From positions 5,890,001 through 5,954,000 of the forward strand of contig NZ_PHHD01000001.1 in assembly GCF_002813445.1 (NCBI RefSeq): a stretch of 64,000 nucleotides of DNA. The letters run 5' to 3'. Position 1 is the stretch's first letter, and every line of letters begins with the position of its first letter. Source of the DNA: Pseudomonas tolaasii NCPPB 2192 (GTDB taxonomy: Bacteria; Pseudomonadota; Gammaproteobacteria; Pseudomonadales; Pseudomonadaceae). Shown here piece by piece: positions 41,816-50,816 of the stretch. Position numbers and translations under genes: made by a program. The notes beneath the pieces were generated by a model. That model did no database searches. It was not told the DNA's origin and saw nothing but the letters and a program-made list of their open reading frames with translations.

Positions 41816-43963
41816 ATGTCCGTCAGACAGCTCTCCATTCAATGGAAAATCACCCTGCTCGCCGGCCTTTGCCTGCTGGGGATCGTGACCCTGCTGGTGG
41901 GTCTGTCGTTGTATCGCATGGAACAGAGTTCACAACAGGTCAAGGCGTCCAGCATGCAGATGCTCGACGAGGCGGCCCAGGCGCGCATCGAGGCCCAGGG
42001 CGAAGTACAGGCACTGGGCATTCGTCAGCAGTTCATGGACGCCTACCAGTACGGCCACGGCTTTTCCCGGCAGGTGCTGTTTTTGCGCGAGCAGGCGGAA
42101 AAACGCTTTCTCGACGCTTTCGACACCCGTGAAGACCTGACCCGCCAGGTCAAGGCCGCCCTGCAAGCCAACCCTGACCTGTTGGGTTTGTCACTGGTTT
42201 TTGAAGCCAACGCGCTGGATGGCAAGGACGAGCTGTTCGCCAACCAGGCCGAGCTGGGCAGCAACGACAAGGGCCGCTTCGCCCTGTACTGGTCGCAACC
42301 CACTCCAGGCAAGCTGGAGTCGATGGCGTTGCCGGAAAGCGATATGGCCGACACCCGCGTCGGCCCCAGCGGTGAAAAGGCCAACGCCTGGTTCACCTGC
42401 CCGCGCGCTACGCTCAAACCCTGCGTGATCGAACCTTACTTCTATGTGATCAACGGGCAAAACGTGCTGATGACGAGCATCGTGTTTCCGCTGATGGTCA
42501 ATGGCAAAGTCATCGCCTCGCTGTCGGTGGACATCAACCTCAACAGCCTGCAGGCCGTGAGCCTGCAGGCCAGCCACAAGCTGTATGACGGCCAGACCCA
42601 GGTCAGCATCCTCAGCCCGACCGGCGTGCTCGCCGGCTACAGCCCGGACGCCGGCAAGCTCAGCCAGCGCCTTGATCAGGTCGACACGGCCAGTGGCGCG
42701 CAACTGATCAGCGCCCTGGCCGACGGCCTCCAAACCCGCAGCCTGCGCACCGATCACCAACTCAAGGTGCTCGCGCCCTTCACGCCCATTCCGAACGGCA
42801 AGCCGTGGGGTGTATTGCTGGATGTGCCGGAGAACGTCCTGGTCGCCCCGGCCGAGGCACTCAAGGCCAAACTGGATGCCGACAACACCAGGGGCACCGT
42901 GCTGGAACTGAGCCTGGGCCTGCTTGCCGCCGTAGTCGGTTTGATGCTGGTGTGGCTGATGGCGCGCAGCGTAACCCGGCCGATCCTCGGCGTGGCCCGC
43001 ATGCTTGAAGACATCGCCAGTGGCGAAGGCGACCTGACCCGCCGCCTGGCTTACGACAAACACGACGAACTGGGGCAACTGGCCGGCTGGTTCAACCGCT
43101 TCCTCGATAAACTGCAACCGATCATTGCGCAGGTCAAACGCTCGGTGCAGGACGCCCGTGGCACTGCCGATCAATCCGCCACGATTGCCACAGAAACCAG
43201 CGCCGGCATGGAACAGCAATACCGCCAGGTCGATCAGGTGGCCACCGCCTCCCACGAAATGAGCGCCACTGCCCAAGACGTGGCACGCAGCGCGGCCCAA
43301 GCCGCACAGGCCGCCCGCGATGCCGACCAGGCGACGCGCGAAGGCTTGACCGTGATCGGCCGCACCACCGCCAACATCGAACACCTTGCCGCAGACATGA
43401 GCACCGCCATGGCCCAGGTTGAAGGCCTGGCGGCCAACAGCGAGAAGATCGGTTCAGTGCTGGAAGTGATTCGTGGTATTGCCGAGCAGACCAACCTGCT
43501 GGCGCTCAACGCCGCCATTGAAGCCGCCCGCGCCGGCGAGGCTGGCCGAGGGTTTGCGGTGGTCGCCGACGAAGTGCGTAACCTGGCGCGGCGCACCCAG
43601 GAGTCGGTGGAAGAAACCCGTCTGGTGATCGAGCATTTGCAAAGCGGTACCGAGGAAGTGGTCGGCTCCATGGGCAACAGTTATCGCCAGGCCCAGGACA
43701 GTGTCGAGCAAGTAGGTCAGGCGGTGACCGCCCTGCGCCAGATCGGCGATGCGGTCACGGTGATCAGCGACATGAACCTGCAAATCGCCAGCGCCGCCGA
43801 GGAGCAAAGCGCCGTGGCCGAGGAGATCAACAGCAACGTGGCGACGATTCGGGATGTGACCGAATCGCTGTCGGAACAGGCAAACGAATCGGCGCGGGTG
43901 AGCCAGGCGCTGAACAGCCTGGCAAATCAGCAGCAGGGGTTGATGGACCCGTTCAGGGTTTAA
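41816..43963 (+). CDS. Methyl-accepting chemotaxis protein with periplasmic dCache-like sensor
   Basis: A 715-residue chemoreceptor. TM1 spans about 13-33, a large periplasmic region runs to ~360, and TM2 is about 361-383. A HAMP domain begins at MARSVTRPILGVARMLEDIA. The cytoplasmic hairpin tip is EQTNLLALNAAIEAARAGEA, followed by GRGFAVVADEVRNLARRTQ. The periplasmic domain's length and the AVSLQASHKLYDGQTQVSIL segment suggest a double-Cache sensor, often for amino acids or organic acids. Ligand unknown. It stands alone, preceded by 236 bases of AT-rich sequence and followed by a REP. Confidence 0.93.
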   Translation: MSVRQLSIQWKITLLAGLCLLGIVTLLVGLSLYRMEQSSQQVKASSMQMLDEAAQARIEAQGEVQALGIRQQFMDAYQYGHGFSRQVLFLREQAEKRFLDAFDTREDLTRQVKAALQANPDLLGLSLVFEANALDGKDELFANQAELGSNDKGRFALYWSQPTPGKLESMALPESDMADTRVGPSGEKANAWFTCPRATLKPCVIEPYFYVINGQNVLMTSIVFPLMVNGKVIASLSVDINLNSLQAVSLQASHKLYDGQTQVSILSPTGVLAGYSPDAGKLSQRLDQVDTASGAQLISALADGLQTRSLRTDHQLKVLAPFTPIPNGKPWGVLLDVPENVLVAPAEALKAKLDADNTRGTVLELSLGLLAAVVGLMLVWLMARSVTRPILGVARMLEDIASGEGDLTRRLAYDKHDELGQLAGWFNRFLDKLQPIIAQVKRSVQDARGTADQSATIATETSAGMEQQYRQVDQVATASHEMSATAQDVARSAAQAAQAARDADQATREGLTVIGRTTANIEHLAADMSTAMAQVEGLAANSEKIGSVLEVIRGIAEQTNLLALNAAIEAARAGEAGRGFAVVADEVRNLARRTQESVEETRLVIEHLQSGTEEVVGSMGNSYRQAQDSVEQVGQAVTALRQIGDAVTVISDMNLQIASAAEEQSAVAEEINSNVATIRDVTESLSEQANESARVSQALNSLANQQQGLMDPFRV

Positions 43964-43971
43964 TGCGGCTG

Positions 43972-44058
43972 TGTGGGAGCTGGCTTGCCTGCGATGCAGA
44001 CACCACGGTGTTTCGGGTGTACGGCGGTGATGCAATCGCAGGCAAGCCAGCTCACACA
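43972..44058. repeat. REPIN-type palindromic repeat, copy 5
   Basis: TGTGGGAGCTGGCTTGCCTG at the left, AGGCAAGCCAGCTCACACA at the right; the right arm has a C-to-A change that breaks one pair. Interior sequence differs from the other copies. It lies between the convergent chemoreceptor and histidine-kinase genes. Confidence 0.9.
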
Positions 44059-44086
44059 CAAGCGGGCCCCAACGTTGTTGTGAGTG

Positions 44087-45400
44087 TCAGCGCTTGGGCA
44101 GCTCAATCAATGCTTTCAACCCACCCAGCTCACTTTCCTGCAACTGCAACACCCCGCCCCACACCTCGACAATATCGCGCACGATCCCGAGCCCCAGGCC
44201 GTGGCCGTCAATCTGTTCATCCAGGCGTGTGCCGCGGCTGAATACCAGGGCACGTTGGGTTTCGGGGATGCCGGGGCCGTCGTCCTCAACCTCAATGATG
44301 TAGCTGTGCGCCGTTTCGTGGATATTCACGCGGATTTCAGCGTCGGCCCATTTGCAGGCGTTATCCAACAGGTTGCCGAGCAGCTCCAGCAGGTCTTCGC
44401 GGTCCCAGGGCAACTGCAGGCCGGGGGTGACATGCTGGCTTAAATCCAGATGCTCACCATGGATCATGTTCAGGGTCGCCAGCAGGCCGGGCAGTTCCTT
44501 TTCACAGTCAAACAAGGCGCCCGGCAGGGTTTCACCGGCCAGGCGGGCGCGATTGAGCTCGCGGTTAAGACGCTGTTGCACCTGCTCCAGATGATCACGC
44601 AGCAATTTGGCCAGCTCCGGATGGTCCTTGAGCTGCTCGCTGGACGCCGCACTCAGCAACACCGCCAACGGGGTTTTCAATGCATGCCCCAGGTTGCCCA
44701 GGGCATTGCGCGAACGCTTGAGGCTGTCTTCGGTGTGGGCCAGCAGGTGGTTGATCTGCGCCACCAGCGGCTCCAGTTCTTGTGGCACCTGAGTGTCGAG
44801 TTGCGAACGCTGGCCCTGTTGCAGCTGGGCAATCTGGTTGCGCGCGGTTTCCAGCGGGCGCAAAGCGCGGCGCACAGTGACCCGTTGCAGAATCAATACC
44901 AGCAGCAATGCCGCCAGCCCAATCACCAGCCCAATCTGACGCATCAGGCGAAAGCTGTCCCGCACCGGCGTGTAGTCCTGAGCCACACTGATGGAAATCG
45001 CTTGGCCGAAGCGCTTGTAGTCTTCACGTAAGACCAACAGTTGCTGCCCTTCCGGCCCGAGCTGCAAGTTGCCCTTTATCCCCGCCTCCGGCAGGCGCGG
45101 CAGGTCCTGGTCCCACAAGGAGCGGGAACGCCAGTGTTTGTCGGCAAAATCAATACGAAAATAGTGACCGGAAAAGGGTCGTTGATACGCCGGTGATAAC
45201 CGCTTTTCGTGCAGTTGCAACCCGTCGGGCCCACGCACCAAGGCCACCAGCAGGTTCTCGCTGTCATTGCGCAAGCCCGCTTCCAGATAGCGCTGCAAGC
45301 CGGCTTCGAACAACCACAAGCTGGTTTGCGCCAGCACCACGCCGACGATCACCATCACGCTGATCAGCCCCAGGCTCAGGCGCCGCTGGATCGACCTCAT
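44087..45400 (-). CDS. Two-component sensor histidine kinase
   Basis: A 437-residue membrane kinase. TM1 is at about 10-32 and TM2 at 157-172, with a ~125-residue periplasmic sensor containing SGHYFRIDF and LLVLREDYKRFGQAISISVA. HAMP-like RRALRPLE follows. The dimerisation helix has NLGHALKTPLAVL with phospho-acceptor His239. The catalytic domain has NLLDNACKWA, DDGPGIPE and GHGLGLGIV. It overlaps the response regulator gene by ATGA. With two PepSY proteins upstream it resembles PhoPQ/QseBC-like systems that sense cations or envelope stress; the signal is not known. Confidence 0.93.
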   Translation of the reverse strand: MRSIQRRLSLGLISVMVIVGVVLAQTSLWLFEAGLQRYLEAGLRNDSENLLVALVRGPDGLQLHEKRLSPAYQRPFSGHYFRIDFADKHWRSRSLWDQDLPRLPEAGIKGNLQLGPEGQQLLVLREDYKRFGQAISISVAQDYTPVRDSFRLMRQIGLVIGLAALLLVLILQRVTVRRALRPLETARNQIAQLQQGQRSQLDTQVPQELEPLVAQINHLLAHTEDSLKRSRNALGNLGHALKTPLAVLLSAASSEQLKDHPELAKLLRDHLEQVQQRLNRELNRARLAGETLPGALFDCEKELPGLLATLNMIHGEHLDLSQHVTPGLQLPWDREDLLELLGNLLDNACKWADAEIRVNIHETAHSYIIEVEDDGPGIPETQRALVFSRGTRLDEQIDGHGLGLGIVRDIVEVWGGVLQLQESELGGLKALIELPKR

Positions 45401-46065
45401 GCAGTGCCGGCGCCAAAGCGGTAACCCTGGCCGCGCCGGGTCTCGATCACGCTGCGCCCCAGTTTTCGGCGCAGATGATTGACGTGGACTTCCAGCACAT
45501 TGGAGTCGCGCTCGGTCTCGCCGTCATACAAATGCTCGGCCAGGTGGCTTTTCGACAAGATCTGGTCCGGGTGCAGCATGAAGTAACGCAACAGGCGGAA
45601 TTCGGCGGCGGTCAGCTGAATCTCCGCGCCATCGCGCAGCACGCACTGGCGGCCCTCATCCAGATGCAGGCCGGCGGCTTGCAGGGTGGGCTGGTTGGCA
45701 TGGCCATGGGAGCGTCGCAGCAAGGCCTGGATACGCAGGTGCAGCTCTTCAGGGTGAAAGGGTTTGCTCAGGTAATCATCGGCGCCGGCCTTGAGCCCTT
45801 CGATGCGCTCGGCCCAGGAATCCCGGGCCGTGAGCACCAGCACCGGTGTGACCAGTGCGGCAGCACGCCATTGCGCCAGCACGTCCAGCCCCGGCAAGCC
45901 GGGCAGGCCGAGGTCGAGGATGATCAGGTCATAAGGTTCGCTGCGGCCCTGGTACACGGCATCGCGGCCGTCGGCCAGCCAATCGACGGCGTAACCCTGG
46001 CGCTGCAGGCCCGCCAACAGCTCGTCGGCCAGCGGCACGTTGTCTTCCACCAGAAGCAGGCGCAT
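45397..46065 (-). CDS. OmpR-family response regulator
   Basis: A 222-residue regulator. The receiver domain has the phospho-acceptor Asp51 (IILDLGLPGLPG), acidic pair ED at 8-9, and Lys in YLSKPF. The winged-helix domain has LTAAEFRLLRYFMLHP and SNVLEVHVNHLRRKLG with RGQGYRFG at the end. The ATG at 46065 overlaps the stop of the PepSY gene; an in-frame TTG just upstream is not used. The kinase gene follows with an ATGA overlap. It probably autoregulates the four-gene operon 46681-44087. Confidence 0.95.
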   Translation of the reverse strand: MRLLLVEDNVPLADELLAGLQRQGYAVDWLADGRDAVYQGRSEPYDLIILDLGLPGLPGLDVLAQWRAAALVTPVLVLTARDSWAERIEGLKAGADDYLSKPFHPEELHLRIQALLRRSHGHANQPTLQAAGLHLDEGRQCVLRDGAEIQLTAAEFRLLRYFMLHPDQILSKSHLAEHLYDGETERDSNVLEVHVNHLRRKLGRSVIETRRGQGYRFGAGTA

Positions 46066-46379
46066 CAATCGTCTTCCTTGTCTTTGAGCAATACACCGGT
46101 TGTAGCATCCAGTTTGATTTCGCGCACCACCCCTTCGGTGGTGACCAGCTCCACCTCATAGGCATATTGGCCGTGCTTCTTTTCAAGCTCGGCTTCCAAT
46201 AGTCTCGAACCCGGATAGCGCGCCATGGCCTGCTGCAACAGTTGCTCGAGCGGCAGGATCACACCCTGCTGGCGCAAGGCCAAGGCTTCATCCTGATTGA
46301 GGTCGCGGGCGGCAAGGCCTGAGCAAAAGGCCAGGAGCACCAGCACCATCACACTGCTGGCGCGTCGATATACCGTCAT
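46065..46379 (-). CDS. PepSY-domain periplasmic protein (second of pair)
   Basis: A 104-residue protein with signal peptide MTVYRRASSVMVLVLLAFCS (cleavage after GLAA-R). The rest is a PepSY domain: LPLEQLLQQAMARYPGSRLL, KKHGQYAYEVELVTTEGVVR, EIKLDATTGVLLKDKED. AGGAA precedes the ATG. PepSY proteins are often co-encoded with histidine kinases and may modulate sensing or inhibit proteases. It shares the one-base junction at 46379 with the upstream PepSY gene and overlaps the response regulator gene. Confidence 0.9.
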   Translation of the reverse strand: MTVYRRASSVMVLVLLAFCSGLAARDLNQDEALALRQQGVILPLEQLLQQAMARYPGSRLLEAELEKKHGQYAYEVELVTTEGVVREIKLDATTGVLLKDKEDD

Positions 46380-46681
46380 TACGTTTCCTGATGATTCTTG
46401 AGAACGTGCCCGGTGAGCGCGTCCAATTCGACTTCCCACTCGATGCCGTCAGCATCTTCCAGTTCAACTTGGTACAGATAGTTGCCGTACGCCTCATCCA
46501 GGTCGGTGTCCAGCAGTCTGGAACCGGGATGCAGCGCCAGAGCAGCCGCTTCCAATTGATCAAAGGCAACAATTGTAACAGTGCCAGGCAATTTCAGCGG
46601 TTTGTCGGGGTCCGTTGCTTGGGCCTGCGCCGCCATGACCGCGATGATACCGGCGGCGACCAGCGCTGTGAGGCGCTTCAT
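46379..46681 (-). CDS. PepSY-domain periplasmic protein (first of pair)
   Basis: A 100-residue protein, signal peptide MKRLTALVAAGIIAVMAAQA followed by QA-TD. PepSY domain: VTIVAFDQLEAAALALHPGS, DEAYGNYLYQVELEDADGIE, WEVELDALTGHVLKNHQE. ATG at 46681 with GGAGA upstream. It is a diverged duplicate of the next gene (shared A..HPGSRLL / YPGSRLLEAE and YEVEL / YQVEL), and it begins the operon with the two-component system. Confidence 0.9.
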   Translation of the reverse strand: MKRLTALVAAGIIAVMAAQAQATDPDKPLKLPGTVTIVAFDQLEAAALALHPGSRLLDTDLDEAYGNYLYQVELEDADGIEWEVELDALTGHVLKNHQET

Positions 46682-46712
46682 GGTGAGTCTCCGTTTCAGG
46701 ATGTTTTTCCTA

Positions 46713-46733
46713 CGACGGTCACGGTAACCGTCG
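46713..46733. promoter_or_regulatory. Inverted repeat in the promoter region of the PepSY/two-component operon
   Basis: CGACGGT and ACCGTCG arms of 7 bases are separated by 7 bases, 32 bases upstream of the first PepSY start. The spacing of one helical turn fits a dimeric OmpR-family or repressor operator, and direct repeats CGGT(C/A)ACGGTAA also overlap it. Autoregulation by the response regulator is plausible. Confidence 0.45.
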
Positions 46734-46841
46734 CAACTTAACTGAAACTGAATTGCCACCATGGCAATTTCCTATAGGCACATTCACCCATCACCGTACG
46801 ACTTTTCCTATACTGCCCCGCTCGTTGCAAAAGAGACCGGT

Positions 46842-47921
46842 ATGACTGCCATCCACATCAAATTTCCCGCCTTGACGCTCAAGGCCGGTAAACGCGCCTT
46901 CACACGCATCCGTGAGAAAGGCCTGACACCTGCTGAGGTGGGTATCCTTCCCGGTGCCGCCGGCGGGCCCAAGGCGCTGGGCATTCAAGGCCTGGACCTG
47001 GCGTTGTTCGGCGACTGGTTGCCCCGGGCGCGCCGCGAGCGCGCACTGATCGGTGCGTCCATTGGTTCCTGGCGCTTTGCCAGTGCCTGCCTGCCCGACC
47101 CGGTGCAAGGCCTGCTGGACCTCGGCCGCCTGTACAACGAACAGCGTTTTGCCAAAGGCGTGACCATGGCAGAGGTCAGCCAGAGCTGCCGGCGCATGCT
47201 CGATGAGCTGCTGGCAGGCCGTGATGCGCGAGTGCTGGATAACCCCGACTATCGCCTGAACATCATGGTCGTCAAAAGCCACGGCCTGCTCGCCGACGAC
47301 CACCGCGGGCGCCTTGGCCTGGGTTTGTCATCCGTAATCGCCGACAACCTGCGCGGCCGCGCGCGGCTGTCACGGCATTTCGAACGGTTGATCGTCCACG
47401 ACCCGCGCCAGTCGCCGCCGGTGCATGAACTGAAGGATTTCCCTTCGCGCTTCCTTGAACTGGAACTGGGCAACCTGCGCCAGGCACTGCTGGCCTCGGG
47501 CTCGATTCCGATGGTAATGCAAGGCGTGCGTGACTTGCCGGGTGCGGGCGCAGGCACTTACCGCGACGGCGGCCTGCTGGACTACCACCTCGACCTCCCT
47601 TACCACGGCGATGACATCGTGCTTTATCCGCATTTTACCGACCGGGTCATCCCCGGCTGGTTCGACAAGGGCCTGCCGTGGCGGCGCAGCAATCAACAGG
47701 GTTTGCAGGATGTGTTGCTGTTGGCCCCCTCCAGGGAATACCTGGCGCGCCTGCCTCACGGCAAACTGCCGGATCGCAGCGATTTCAAGCGTTTCATGGG
47801 CGATGACCCGAGCCGAAACAAATACTGGCAAACCGCAATGAGCGAGAGCCGGCGCCTGGGGGATGAGTTCCTGAAGTTGGCGGATAACGGTCAATTGAGC
47901 GAACGCTTGCACGCACTTTGA
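46842..47921 (+). CDS. Patatin-like phospholipase family protein
   Basis: A 359-residue protein. GILPGAAGGPKALG at about 35-48 is the oxyanion-hole region, GASIGSW (71-77) holds the nucleophile Ser73 in a GxSxG motif, and YRDGGLLDYH gives the catalytic Asp of the patatin dyad. These support lipid acyl hydrolase activity in the cytoplasm or at the membrane. No signal peptide is seen. The ATG at 46842 (MTAIHIKFPAL) is preferred over an earlier ATG, since the region before it reads as promoter for the divergent operon. Substrate unknown. Confidence 0.85.
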   Translation: MTAIHIKFPALTLKAGKRAFTRIREKGLTPAEVGILPGAAGGPKALGIQGLDLALFGDWLPRARRERALIGASIGSWRFASACLPDPVQGLLDLGRLYNEQRFAKGVTMAEVSQSCRRMLDELLAGRDARVLDNPDYRLNIMVVKSHGLLADDHRGRLGLGLSSVIADNLRGRARLSRHFERLIVHDPRQSPPVHELKDFPSRFLELELGNLRQALLASGSIPMVMQGVRDLPGAGAGTYRDGGLLDYHLDLPYHGDDIVLYPHFTDRVIPGWFDKGLPWRRSNQQGLQDVLLLAPSREYLARLPHGKLPDRSDFKRFMGDDPSRNKYWQTAMSESRRLGDEFLKLADNGQLSERLHAL

Positions 47922-47997
47922 CCCAGCGGTATGCGCGGCGGGGGATCAAGCTGTTAAACTCGCCCCCTGCCAGACACCTGACCGAGCTGAAAACACT

Positions 47998-48354
47998 GTG
48001 GAAATCTTCAAGGAATTTACATTCGAATCCGCCCACCGCCTGCCCCACGTACCGGAAGGCCATAAATGCGGGCGCCTGCACGGGCATTCGTTCAAGGTGG
48101 CGATCCACTTGAGCGGCGACCTGGACCCTCATACCGGCTGGATTCGCGACTTCTCGGAGATCAAGGCGATTTTCAAGCCGCTCTATGAGCGCCTTGACCA
48201 CAACTACCTCAACGATATTCCAGGCTTGGAAAACCCGACCAGCGAAGTGCTGGCCAAGTGGATCTGGAATGAGCTGAAGCCTTTACTGCCGGAACTCAGC
48301 GCGATTCGGATCCACGAGACGTGCACCAGCGGTTGCATCTATCGCGGCGAGTGA
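47998..48354 (+). CDS. queD: 6-carboxy-5,6,7,8-tetrahydropterin synthase
   Basis: A 118-residue QueD; the start is GTG at 47998. Zinc ligands are in FESAHRLPHVPEGHKC and RLHGHSFKV; the catalytic Cys is in HKCGRLHGH. RDFSEIK, LDHNYLND and NPTSEVLAKWIW complete the family pattern, and the end has SAIRIHETCTSGC. It converts dihydroneopterin triphosphate to carboxytetrahydropterin in queuosine (preQ0) synthesis. Other que genes are not in the window. A terminator follows. Confidence 0.95.
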   Translation: MEIFKEFTFESAHRLPHVPEGHKCGRLHGHSFKVAIHLSGDLDPHTGWIRDFSEIKAIFKPLYERLDHNYLNDIPGLENPTSEVLAKWIWNELKPLLPELSAIRIHETCTSGCIYRGE

Positions 48355-48367
48355 TCCACCGCACTGA

Positions 48368-48396
48368 AAAAACCACCCTCGCGGTGGTTTTTTTAT
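48368..48396 (+). terminator. Intrinsic terminator after queD
   Basis: AAAACCACC and GGTGGTTTT arms with a short loop (CTCGC) followed by TTTT form a strong rho-independent terminator 14 bases after the queD stop. The A-rich left flank makes it usable in both directions. Confidence 0.92.
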
Positions 48397-48443
48397 GCCC
48401 GGCTAACTTACAGTCTTCATTTCCTGCCCAAGAGCGTGCCGCA

Positions 48444-48893
48444 ATGTCTAGCTCCATACGCCTGGCGACTGTGGGCGATGTCGCCTCAATTGAGGCCATC
48501 GTCGAAGCGGCTTACTCGCCTTACATAGAACGGATCGGCCGCAAGCCCGGGCCGATGCTGGAAGACTATCGCCAGCGTGTCGAAGCGGGCGGCGTGTACG
48601 TGCTCGACGATTCCGGTCTGGTTCAAGGTTTCGTTATTCTGCTGCAGGAAGACGGCACGTGTGTGTTGGACAACCTGGCGGTTGCTCCGACAGCCCAAGG
48701 TCTGGGCTTCGGGCGCCGGTTGATGGATTTTGCGCAACAGCATGCGAGCGACGCCGGTTACTCTGCTATCCATCTGTACACCAACGAAGCCATGACCGAG
48801 AACATCGCGTTGTACGCCAAACGCGGCTACCTGGAAACCCATCGCGCGTTAGAACACGGCCTGCACCGCGTGTACATGAGCAAGCGTCTTTAG
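48444..48893 (+). CDS. GNAT-family N-acetyltransferase
   Basis: A 149-residue GNAT protein. The acetyl-CoA-binding signature is VAPTAQGLGFGRRLMDFAQQ (about 83-102), preceded by the beta strand GTCVLDNLAV; the end HLYTNEAMTENIALYAKRGY is the usual motif B. The ATG at 48444 (MSSSIRLATVGDV) is chosen because the longer frame runs through the queD terminator. Acceptor unknown. It is 8 bases from the Nudix gene, so they are likely cotranscribed. Confidence 0.92.
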   Translation: MSSSIRLATVGDVASIEAIVEAAYSPYIERIGRKPGPMLEDYRQRVEAGGVYVLDDSGLVQGFVILLQEDGTCVLDNLAVAPTAQGLGFGRRLMDFAQQHASDAGYSAIHLYTNEAMTENIALYAKRGYLETHRALEHGLHRVYMSKRL

Positions 48894-48901
48894 GAGCAAC
48901 C

Positions 48902-49525
48902 ATGGAAAGTATCTGGCTGGCCCAGGCCAAGCGCTTGCAGGCGTTGGCGTCCACCGGGCTGCACTTTTGTACCGACGATTTCGAGCGAGAACGCCTCGAG
49001 GAAATCGCCGAGATTGCCCACAGCATGCTGGCACAATTGGCGGACGTTCCCCTGGAACGCATCACCGGGCTGGTGACAGATTTCGCCAAGCGCTATTCCA
49101 CGCCGATGATTGATGTGCGCGGCGCGGTGATCGAGGGCGATCGTATTCTGCTGGTACGCGAATTGACCGATGGCTGCTGGGCCCTGCCGGGCGGGTATGC
49201 CGATATCGGTTTGTCGGCGGCGGAAAACATCGTTAAGGAGATACGCGAGGAAGCCGGGCTGACCGTGACCGCCCAGGCACTGTACAGCGTGACCCACAAA
49301 GCCAAGGGGCTGTATCGCCCGGATGTGCGGGACTTCTACAAACTGTATTTCCTGTGCGAACGGGTGGACCAACTCGCGCCCATGGCCGGGTTCGAAACCA
49401 CCGAGGTGGGCTTTTTCAGTTTGGATGACCTGCCACCGCTGTCCCGTGGGCGCACCATCGAAAGTGACCTGGAGGCAGCGTTTGCCTTTCATCGCGGGGA
49501 AACCACCCGGACGCTGTTTGACTGA
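48902..49525 (+). CDS. Nudix hydrolase with N-terminal helical domain
   Basis: A 207-residue protein. The N-terminal ~60 residues (FCTDDFERERLEEIAEIAHS) are the Nudix_N-like helical domain. The Nudix box GGYADIGLSAAENIVKEIRE, then EAG, matches GX5EX7REUXEEXGU. Such enzymes hydrolyse nucleoside diphosphate derivatives such as ADP-ribose. AGGAGC precedes the ATG. It lies between the GNAT gene and a cytosine deaminase-like gene. Confidence 0.93.
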   Translation: MESIWLAQAKRLQALASTGLHFCTDDFERERLEEIAEIAHSMLAQLADVPLERITGLVTDFAKRYSTPMIDVRGAVIEGDRILLVRELTDGCWALPGGYADIGLSAAENIVKEIREEAGLTVTAQALYSVTHKAKGLYRPDVRDFYKLYFLCERVDQLAPMAGFETTEVGFFSLDDLPPLSRGRTIESDLEAAFAFHRGETTRTLFD

Positions 49526-49571
49526 CAAGAAAATTAACGCCTGATTGCTTCAAACCAAGAGGAACTTGCCC

Positions 49572-50807
49572 ATGCATATCATCAACGCCCGCCTGCGCAA
49601 CCGTGAAGGCCTGCATGATCTGCACCTGGAACATGGCCGGATCGCCAGTATCACCGAACAAACGGCAACACCAACGTTGACGGCAGATGACCTGGATGCT
49701 GCCGGCAATCTGGTGATTCCACCCTTTGTTGAGCCACATATTCACCTCGACGCCACCCTCACTGCCGGCGAACCGCGCTGGAACATGAGCGGTACGCTGT
49801 TCGAAGGCATCGAGTGCTGGGGCGAGCGCAAAGCCACCATCACTCGGGAAGACACCAAGGCGCGGGCCAAAAAAACCATCCAGGCCCTGGCCGCTCACGG
49901 CATCCAGCACGTTCGCACCCACGTCGACGTCACCGACCCGGACCTCACCGCGCTCAAGGCCATGCTTGAAGTGCGCGAAGAAACCACGCACCTGATCGAC
50001 CTGCAAATCGTCGCCTTTCCCCAGGAAGGTATCGAGTCTTACCGCAATGGCCGCCAATTGATGGAAGCAGCCATTCGACTGGGCGCCGATGTAATCGGTG
50101 GGATCCCCCACTTCGAATACACCCGTGACCAGGGCGTGAGCTCGGTGAAGTTTCTTATGGACCTGGCCGAGCGCACCGGGTGCCTGGTGGATGTGCACTG
50201 CGACGAAACCGATGACCCGCACTCGCGTTTTCTTGAAGTGCTTGCCGAAGAAGCGCGCAGCCGCGACATGGGCGCACGCGTCACCGCCAGCCACACCACG
50301 GCCATGGGCTCCTACGATAATGCGTACTGCGCCAAGCTGTTTCGCCTGCTGGGGCACTCGGGTATCAGCTTTGTTTCCTGCCCGACCGAAAGCATCCATC
50401 TGCAAGGCCGTTTCGACACTTTCCCGAAACGCCGCGGCGTAACCCGCGTGAACGAGCTGCTCGACGCCGGCATGAACGTGTGCTTTGGCCAGGACTCTAT
50501 CGTCGATCCCTGGTACCCGCTCGGCAACGGCAACATCCTGCGCGTGCTCGAAGCCGGTTTGCACATCTGCCATATGCTGGGCTACCGCAACCTGCAAAAC
50601 GCCCTTGACCTGGTCACCGACAACAGCGCCAAAGCGATGGCCCTGGGTGATCGATACGGCCTGGAACCCGGCCGCCCAGCAAACCTGTTGATCCTGTCGG
50701 CAGACAGCGACTATGAGGTGATCCGCAGCCAGGGCCTGCCGCTGTACTCGATCCGCAATGGCAAAGTGTTGATGAAACGGCAACCGGCCCAGGTGGAGTT
50801 TTTGTAA
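49572..50807 (+). CDS. codA: Cytosine deaminase-like amidohydrolase
   Basis: A 411-residue metal-dependent amidohydrolase. The metal sites are FVEPHIHLDA, VDVHCDETDD, ASHTTAMGSY and the catalytic-Asp segment FGQDSIVDPWYPLG, all in the pattern of E. coli CodA (427 residues). CodA converts cytosine to uracil and ammonia; relatives deaminate isoguanine or other pyrimidines. The ATG at 49572 follows AGAGGAAC. No codB permease is adjacent, so the substrate may differ. Confidence 0.88.
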   Translation: MHIINARLRNREGLHDLHLEHGRIASITEQTATPTLTADDLDAAGNLVIPPFVEPHIHLDATLTAGEPRWNMSGTLFEGIECWGERKATITREDTKARAKKTIQALAAHGIQHVRTHVDVTDPDLTALKAMLEVREETTHLIDLQIVAFPQEGIESYRNGRQLMEAAIRLGADVIGGIPHFEYTRDQGVSSVKFLMDLAERTGCLVDVHCDETDDPHSRFLEVLAEEARSRDMGARVTASHTTAMGSYDNAYCAKLFRLLGHSGISFVSCPTESIHLQGRFDTFPKRRGVTRVNELLDAGMNVCFGQDSIVDPWYPLGNGNILRVLEAGLHICHMLGYRNLQNALDLVTDNSAKAMALGDRYGLEPGRPANLLILSADSDYEVIRSQGLPLYSIRNGKVLMKRQPAQVEFL

Positions 50808-50816
50808 CCTGCCGAT

